A stretch of 39,230 bases of DNA from Lachnospiraceae bacterium (GTDB taxonomy: Bacteria > Bacillota > Clostridia > Lachnospirales > Lachnospiraceae). Under the pieces are notes generated by a model. It did no database searches and was not told where the DNA came from. It saw only the letters and a list, made by a program, of their open reading frames with translations. The translations under genes and the position numbers were made by a program. The stretch spans positions 1-39,230 of the forward strand of contig VSOC01000025.1 in assembly GCA_009774615.1 (NCBI GenBank). Reading direction: 5' to 3'. Shown in pieces: positions 34,560 through 39,230 of this stretch. How positions within the stretch are numbered: position 1 is the stretch's first letter; every line of letters starts with the position of its first letter.

Positions 34560-34600
34560 TGCTTAATAAACCTCTTTTACATATTTCTGTAAAGTTATTC

Positions 34601-35311
34601 TTATCGTTCATGATGTTTCTTGTTCTCTTGTTCACTTTCTTTTACTGCGTCCTCTGCCTTCCGTTCATCCCGGACAATCTTCTTTACCTTTTCCATATCC
34701 GAAGTCTGAAAGAGATTACATGCAGATTTACTTTGGTCAATAATTCCCAACTCCTGCAATACTTCCATATCTGCCTTACAAAAAATTACAATATAACTTC
34801 CATCCTGCTGCTTCCCAACGGCAAACTCAACCTTCCGTTTTGCTGCCGCCCACTTCGCCGCTTCTACCTGTTCCATAGATTCTATTGGGCAAAACATAAT
34901 CTCCTGTTCCTCGTTCTTTTCTAAAAAATCAAAAACCGAAAGCTGCGGGTTTTGATATAACGGCTTTCCCTCTTCTGCCATCCGTTCAACAACAAGATTC
35001 ATCTGCATACGGTCACACTCCCGGAAAATAACCAACGCCTGTTCTGTCCGTCTGTCCCTGATAGCATAATGCATGAACTTTTCTTCCCTTGCCATCATAC
35101 GAAAATCTTCCAGATGGTTTATGTCAAACTGTATCGCCTTTAATTTCCCTCCTGTTTTTTCATACTGAGAAAACTGCTCTAACGTACTTCTCTGTTGTGG
35201 AATGGAACGTTCAGATAATGCAGCAAGCAACGCCTGAATAAGATCGTCACCTGTTTCCATGGTTTGCTGTGCATAGGCCATTCCCTGATTCACTAATGTC
35301 CGGTCATCCAT
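34601..35311 (-). CDS. PcfB-like (DUF3801) relaxosome accessory protein
   Basis: 236 aa with AGGAG before the ATG. The segment GKLKAIQFDINHLEDFRMMAREEKFMHYAI.D...ALVIFRECD matches the PcfB/DUF3801 core (small strand, helix, then YAxxKD...FFK). A second, similar half appears in residues 140-200 (MEQVEAAKWAAAKRKVEFAV ... YIVIFCKADMEVL), so it may be a tandem duplication. PcfB works with the relaxase at the coupling protein. First gene of the leftward transfer operon. Confidence 0.65.
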   Translation of the reverse strand: MDDRTLVNQGMAYAQQTMETGDDLIQALLAALSERSIPQQRSTLEQFSQYEKTGGKLKAIQFDINHLEDFRMMAREEKFMHYAIRDRRTEQALVIFRECDRMQMNLVVERMAEEGKPLYQNPQLSVFDFLEKNEEQEIMFCPIESMEQVEAAKWAAAKRKVEFAVGKQQDGSYIVIFCKADMEVLQELGIIDQSKSACNLFQTSDMEKVKKIVRDERKAEDAVKESEQENKKHHER

Positions 35312-35714
35312 AATAAACTACTCTCCTTCTCTGTTTTTTTGTTTCTTTTTCTCTCTCGCTTCTGTATTTCCCTTTCTTCTCCCCCTAAACCAATATGGGC
35401 ATACCTATGGACTTTTAGAAACTAAAAATATATTTTTTATAAAATTTTTCTTTTGCCTTCTCAATCGTGAAAATCATTCCCATAAAGAAGTAAATCAGTG
35501 AATAAAAAATTTGACACTTTATCACTTTAGCCAGTAATGACTCCGTGAAAAAATGCTATCACATTTTTCCACTACGTCCCCAGGTCGGGACCCCCAAACC
35601 CCTTCGACAGCTCCGCCGTACCTACCCTTGCGGGCTATCATTATAAAGGCTAATTTCCCGATGATTTATGTAGTTTTTAAGAAGATTTTATTAACTATGT
35701 TAAGGAGGATTTCT
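35312..35714. other. Divergent intergenic region, candidate oriT
   Basis: 403 bp between the leftward transfer operon and the rightward relaxase operon. It is AT-rich except for a GC-rich core at about 35571-35640 with an inverted repeat GTCCC-CAGGTC-GGGAC (35576-35591), runs such as GACCCCCAAACCCC, and CTACCCTTGCGGGCTATC. MOBP origins lie next to the relaxase and carry such repeats beside the nick site, so this core is the best oriT candidate. No nick-site consensus was matched with certainty. Confidence 0.5.
35511..35540 (+). promoter_or_regulatory. Candidate promoter of the relaxase operon
   Basis: TTGACA (35511-35516), an 18-bp spacer and TAATGA (35535-35540) on the plus strand, about 175 bp before the first rightward gene and just upstream of the GC-rich oriT-like core. 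The -35 is perfect; the -10 is moderate. Confidence 0.5.
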
Positions 35715-36092
35715 ATGCAGATATGTTACCGATGTGAAGAAAAAACGAATGGACTTTTAGAGAAAATAGCAAAGAAAAACGGCATCAGTAAAAACCATCT
35801 CATTGATGAAATCATAAAGGATTATTTGTATCAAAATCCATATCGTTTACCCGATTTCCATAACGTTCATACAGAAAAAACAATCTTATCTGGTATTCAA
35901 TACACCAATGAACAACTGGCACAGATCTTAGAAGAACTGAATAACCTGCAGAGCTATTTAAAAAGTAAAGATGCATGTACTTTAGTAAATTCTTTTGAGT
36001 TTTTTCGTATCTATGCCATTCAGATTCTATTAACTATTGCAAAAAACTTGGAAACCATAAATAAATCCTTTCACCCATCAGACAGAAAATAA
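35715..36092 (+). CDS. MobC-like ribbon-helix-helix relaxosome protein
   Basis: 125 aa from the ATG with AAGGAGG just upstream; the frame is open further back but across oriT-like DNA. Residues 1-42 (ICYRCEEKTNGLLEKIAKKNGISKNHLIDEIIKDYL) fit a strand-helix-helix DNA-binding fold; the rest is helical with ILEELNNLQSYLKS. Small RHH proteins next to the relaxase bind oriT and help nicking. Followed 72 bp later by the relaxase. Confidence 0.75.
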   Translation: MQICYRCEEKTNGLLEKIAKKNGISKNHLIDEIIKDYLYQNPYRLPDFHNVHTEKTILSGIQYTNEQLAQILEELNNLQSYLKSKDACTLVNSFEFFRIYAIQILLTIAKNLETINKSFHPSDRK

Positions 36093-36164
36093 CTCAAACT
36101 AGAAATAAAACAAACAGGTTGCAAAAAATCAAACAATAATACCCAAAAACTGGAGAAACTTATC

Positions 36165-38393
36165 ATGTCAGATTATGAAAATGGAACGGTATACGGAAAA
36201 TATATCAAAATTAAAAAAGGAACTAATGGCGTCAGGCAATGTGCTGATTATATCAATGATCCAGTAAAAATAAATCCTCTTTTGGAAAACGGCGAAACGG
36301 AAGTCCCTTCTTCCCAAAAAGCTATCCATTACCTCAAAAACAATCCAAAAACCATCCATCCTACAACAAAAAAACGTCTGGTATCCGGGCATAATTGCAG
36401 TGCAGACACTGCGGCTCAGGAGTTTTCTCTTATTGAAAAGGTTTACCATTCTCACAAAAATGAAAATCTTGCCCCAGGTCAAACACCTAACCAAGCTTTT
36501 CATATCATACTCAGTTATAAAAGGACAGATATTGCCCCGGAGATTGTCCATGAAATGGGATGTGAATTTGCACGGCGTTTATGCGGCGATGAATTTCAGG
36601 CGGTAGTTGCCACACATCTAAACACCAACAATTATCACAATCATGTTTTGGTTAATGCCTACGCTTTAGATGGTCGGCATAAGTTCAAAGACAGCTACCA
36701 TGTTTACAACGAGTTTCGCCGCATTGTGAATGAAATCAGTCTGGAGTACGGTCTGCCGGTTTTTATTCATGGAGAAAAAGAAAAGCCGCATAAAAGCTGG
36801 AAAGAATTTATTGCAACAGAAGAAGGGGAAAGCTGGAAGCAAAAGATTATCCATGACCTGAACAAATGTGTTTCCCTTGCGGCTTCCTATGAAGAAACAT
36901 TGAAACTCATGGAAGAAAAAGGATATGAAATTCAGCATAACCCGAAAAGTATTACCTTCAAAAAAGGGGGAGTTATGGTACGTGACCGACGCCTGGGATA
37001 TGCCTATACTTACGAAGGGATATGCCATTCTATTAACCAAAGAATCCATAATGAACTTTGGAAAAAGCAAACAGAAAAAAGCAAAGAACGGCAGCTACAA
37101 CGAGAGAAACGACAGGAAAAGGAGATACTTTATTCCCCTCCTTATATCTCCCATTACAACCAATATGGAAAGAAAAGAAGCATGATTGTTCGTTTTCTAA
37201 TGACAATAAAAGAAAGCCTATCCCAAGTATTGGATGAACAGAATAGCTACCTGACGAATAAGGCAATGTTATCATCTATTGATTTTAAAAAAGCAGAAAA
37301 ACAATTAAAACAGCTTGATTCTGCAATAAAAATCGCTGACCAGTATAATATCCCCAACATGACTATTCTGGAAATGCGTATACGGGAACTTCATGCTAAA
37401 AATTCCCCCTATCAAAGAGCTATGTTTAATCTGGAGGATTATCTGGAAAATGCCGGAAGAATCAAACGATTAATTGAGCAATACCGAAAATTAGAACCTG
37501 TCCTTGTCGTAAATAACCTGGATAAAAAAGAGATTATTTTTATTCCTGATACTGTAATTATTCAGGAGAACCGGGCAAAATTAAATCCGATGCGAGCAAA
37601 AACTCGTTCAGATTTATTTCAAACCATCCATAATTCTCGCTATCGATTAACAAGAAAATTTAAAACAATAACGGAAACGGAAGCATGTCAAATAATCAAA
37701 GCAATACAAGAAGAGCAAAAAGAAAATCTTCCCGATGGTTTATCTTTGGGAAGAAATGTACAAAACCAAAGTCAGCCAAAAAATCATTCTTTTCATAAAA
37801 ATATAGCGGATTCAGCAATAAAAAGAACTCCTGTTGATTTAAACAAATATAATCATGAAACCAAGCAATCCCTTCTGGAATTTAAAGAGATTGCCGATAA
37901 ACTTGCTTCCTACGGACTTACCACTGAACATGAAATGAATGATTTTTTAAGGGATATTACAGCAAAGATTAATGAGCTTGACGAGCAAAAATCCTTTAGT
38001 AGGGAAATCGCTCTGGAAATTAAAACATTATTTAGATTAAAGAAAACGATAGAACAATTTTCATCAGATAAATGGATGATTACCGAAGCAAAAAGTGCTT
38101 TAAATTATGATACCCTCCAGTACATGCAATCCCGACTTAACCAACTTCCTGTAATTAGCCAACAAGTGTTAGATTTAATGACCACTCCTCATCCAGACGA
38201 ATATCGGTTCATTCATGATTTATTATTACTTTATCCTGAAAAATCAAATCTCTCTATGACAAATCCAAAAGCTATACATCATTTAATTATCAGGTTAAAA
38301 AGCGAGCAGTTTTTTGAAAAAGAAATCAAAAAAGCATTAGAAAAAGAAAAAGGAGAAAAAACAAATGGCAAAGACAACGCTGAAAGAAATTAA
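36165..38393 (+). CDS. MOBP-type conjugative relaxase
   Basis: 742 aa with GGAG before the ATG. Motif III THLNTNNYHNHVLVNAY (about residues 149-165) supplies the metal-binding His cluster, with an upstream SYKRTDIAPE...EFARRLCGDEFQ block and an N-terminal ADYINDPVK likely to hold the nucleophilic Tyr. These are the features of the Relaxase/VirD2-type MOBP family. The C-terminal ~400 residues are helical and charged, probably for relaxosome and coupling-protein contacts. It nicks oriT and pilots the strand into the T4SS. Overlaps the next gene by 29 bases. Confidence 0.93.
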   Translation: MSDYENGTVYGKYIKIKKGTNGVRQCADYINDPVKINPLLENGETEVPSSQKAIHYLKNNPKTIHPTTKKRLVSGHNCSADTAAQEFSLIEKVYHSHKNENLAPGQTPNQAFHIILSYKRTDIAPEIVHEMGCEFARRLCGDEFQAVVATHLNTNNYHNHVLVNAYALDGRHKFKDSYHVYNEFRRIVNEISLEYGLPVFIHGEKEKPHKSWKEFIATEEGESWKQKIIHDLNKCVSLAASYEETLKLMEEKGYEIQHNPKSITFKKGGVMVRDRRLGYAYTYEGICHSINQRIHNELWKKQTEKSKERQLQREKRQEKEILYSPPYISHYNQYGKKRSMIVRFLMTIKESLSQVLDEQNSYLTNKAMLSSIDFKKAEKQLKQLDSAIKIADQYNIPNMTILEMRIRELHAKNSPYQRAMFNLEDYLENAGRIKRLIEQYRKLEPVLVVNNLDKKEIIFIPDTVIIQENRAKLNPMRAKTRSDLFQTIHNSRYRLTRKFKTITETEACQIIKAIQEEQKENLPDGLSLGRNVQNQSQPKNHSFHKNIADSAIKRTPVDLNKYNHETKQSLLEFKEIADKLASYGLTTEHEMNDFLRDITAKINELDEQKSFSREIALEIKTLFRLKKTIEQFSSDKWMITEAKSALNYDTLQYMQSRLNQLPVISQQVLDLMTTPHPDEYRFIHDLLLLYPEKSNLSMTNPKAIHHLIIRLKSEQFFEKEIKKALEKEKGEKTNGKDNAERN

Positions 38394-39222
38394 AATTTTA
38401 GTTTGCAAAAACAGAGAAAAATTTTATCAGGATTTTTCTATAACAAACAATACAAAACAACCTACACCTACAATGAAAGAAAACTTTACAGACTCATACA
38501 TAATGTCAAACAATGAAAGTAATACATCTGTCCTTGTGGACTCAATTTTATCTTCTGAAAATGATATGATTAACGATATTTTTTCACATCCCACGATTTC
38601 ATCACGTTCTCCAGCTATATCATCTGAAACTGAAAAATGGTTAAAAAACGTCGAAGGAAAATTTGCCATTCGAGAACTTTCAATCCAACTAAATATTTCT
38701 GCTCCAACACTTTACTACTGGGCTAAAAAGAACCATTATCATCCCAAAAATGGCAGCCAACATTCACCCATTTCCTATGAACTGAAAGAAAAACTTTTAA
38801 AACAGTTAGATTCTATGAGCATTGCAGAATTGGCAAGAATCTATGCTATCCCTTATCATAAACTTTATCACTGGATAAAAAAACATGGCCTTACCACAAA
38901 GAAAACATCCGAATTTCCGCCACATCTTCAACAAGAACTTCGAGATAAATGCCGGACATTTTCCCTAAAAGATTTGGCACAAGAATACCAATTAACGGAA
39001 CAAACCATGCGTTCACGCCTACAAAAAATAGGATGTTTTTCCGATGGAAAAGGTGGATTTTTTATTGTAAATCATCTGGATAGCGATGAAATCTTACATT
39101 GTTATCAGAAAAAGGGCATAGAAGAAACAGCAAAAAATTTTTGCACCACTAAAATTGCCATGAAAAGTTTTTTAAAGAAATATCGCTGCTATTTACCAAC
39201 AAATCCGCCAAATAACAAATAA
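38365..39222 (+). CDS. Protein with four tandem helix-turn-helix units
   Basis: 285 aa with AAGGAG before the ATG, starting inside the relaxase 3' end, so translation is coupled. After a ~95-residue Ser/Asn-rich, probably disordered start come four HTH-like units at about 99-122 (FAIRELSIQLNISAPTLYYW), 151-174 (MSIAELARIYAIPYHKLYHW), 198-222 (FSLKDLAQEYQLTEQTMRSR) and 250-273 (GIEETAKNFCTTKIAMKSFL). Units 1-3 are spaced ~50 residues apart. It could bind repeated DNA near oriT or regulate transfer. I know of no named family with this layout. Confidence 0.65.
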   Translation: MAKTTLKEIKILVCKNREKFYQDFSITNNTKQPTPTMKENFTDSYIMSNNESNTSVLVDSILSSENDMINDIFSHPTISSRSPAISSETEKWLKNVEGKFAIRELSIQLNISAPTLYYWAKKNHYHPKNGSQHSPISYELKEKLLKQLDSMSIAELARIYAIPYHKLYHWIKKHGLTTKKTSEFPPHLQQELRDKCRTFSLKDLAQEYQLTEQTMRSRLQKIGCFSDGKGGFFIVNHLDSDEILHCYQKKGIEETAKNFCTTKIAMKSFLKKYRCYLPTNPPNNK

Positions 39223-39230
39223 TCTAACCG

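Noticed and set aside
35553..35714. N-terminal extension of the RHH relaxosome protein
   Set aside because: The open frame crosses the GC-rich oriT-like block, while an ideal AAGGAGG site precedes the ATG at 35715.

Overview
The window reads like a low-GC Gram-positive anaerobe, most likely a member of the Clostridia/Lachnospiraceae. It is AT-rich with strong AGGAGG-type ribosome binding sites, a Clostridia-style conjugation gene set (VirB4, PrgI, VirB6, VirD4, PcfB-like), SipW-type surface proteins and an Agr-type peptide quorum-sensing locus. Almost everything reads leftwards on the minus strand; only the mobilisation genes at the right end (35715-39222) read rightwards. No integrase, rRNA, tRNA or CRISPR array was found, so neither end of a mobile element can be placed inside the window.

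Right part (about 20.5-39.2 kb): the transfer region of an integrative conjugative element or large plasmid. A divergent intergenic region (35312-35714), the best oriT candidate, separates a rightward relaxosome operon (ribbon-helix-helix accessory protein, MOBP-type relaxase, four-HTH protein) from a leftward transfer operon. In order of transcription that operon holds a PcfB-like protein, an unknown protein, a coupling protein that looks split into a membrane gene and an ATPase gene, a VirB2-like protein, VirB6, PrgI, a VirB4-like protein whose nucleotide-binding motifs are gone, a normal VirB4, a large Cys-rich membrane protein and a bifunctional cell-wall hydrolase.

Middle part (about 15.9-20.4 kb): a surface-fibre cluster. 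It has SipW signal peptidase, three small proteins with SipW-type signal sequences (TasA/camelysin style), an HD-domain protein, and a secreted protein joining a TasA-like domain to cell-wall-binding repeats, which may be the wall anchor.

Agr part (12.6-15.7 kb): RHH protein, AgrA-like LytTR regulator and AgrC-like sensor kinase, closed by a clear intrinsic terminator; then agrB and a 39-residue agrD with its own strong promoter and paired direct repeats just upstream of the -35 box. The predicted signal ring is closed by serine instead of cysteine.

Left part (0.15-12.6 kb): directly behind agrD, in the same orientation and with no convincing full terminator, lies an unusual gene set: a membrane von Willebrand A protein, a 722-residue protein with weak resemblance to contractile sheath proteins, two paralogous 142-residue tube (Hcp)-like proteins, a J-domain protein, two FHA proteins, two PP2C-like proteins with damaged catalytic motifs, and a large Hsp70/actin-like ATPase. 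I read it as one quorum-controlled operon encoding a cytoplasmic or membrane-docked assembly with a dedicated chaperone pair and phospho-signalling parts. Baseplate, spike, ClpV and Ser/Thr kinase genes are absent from the window, so calling it a complete secretion system would go beyond the data. This is the best candidate for an undescribed system here.
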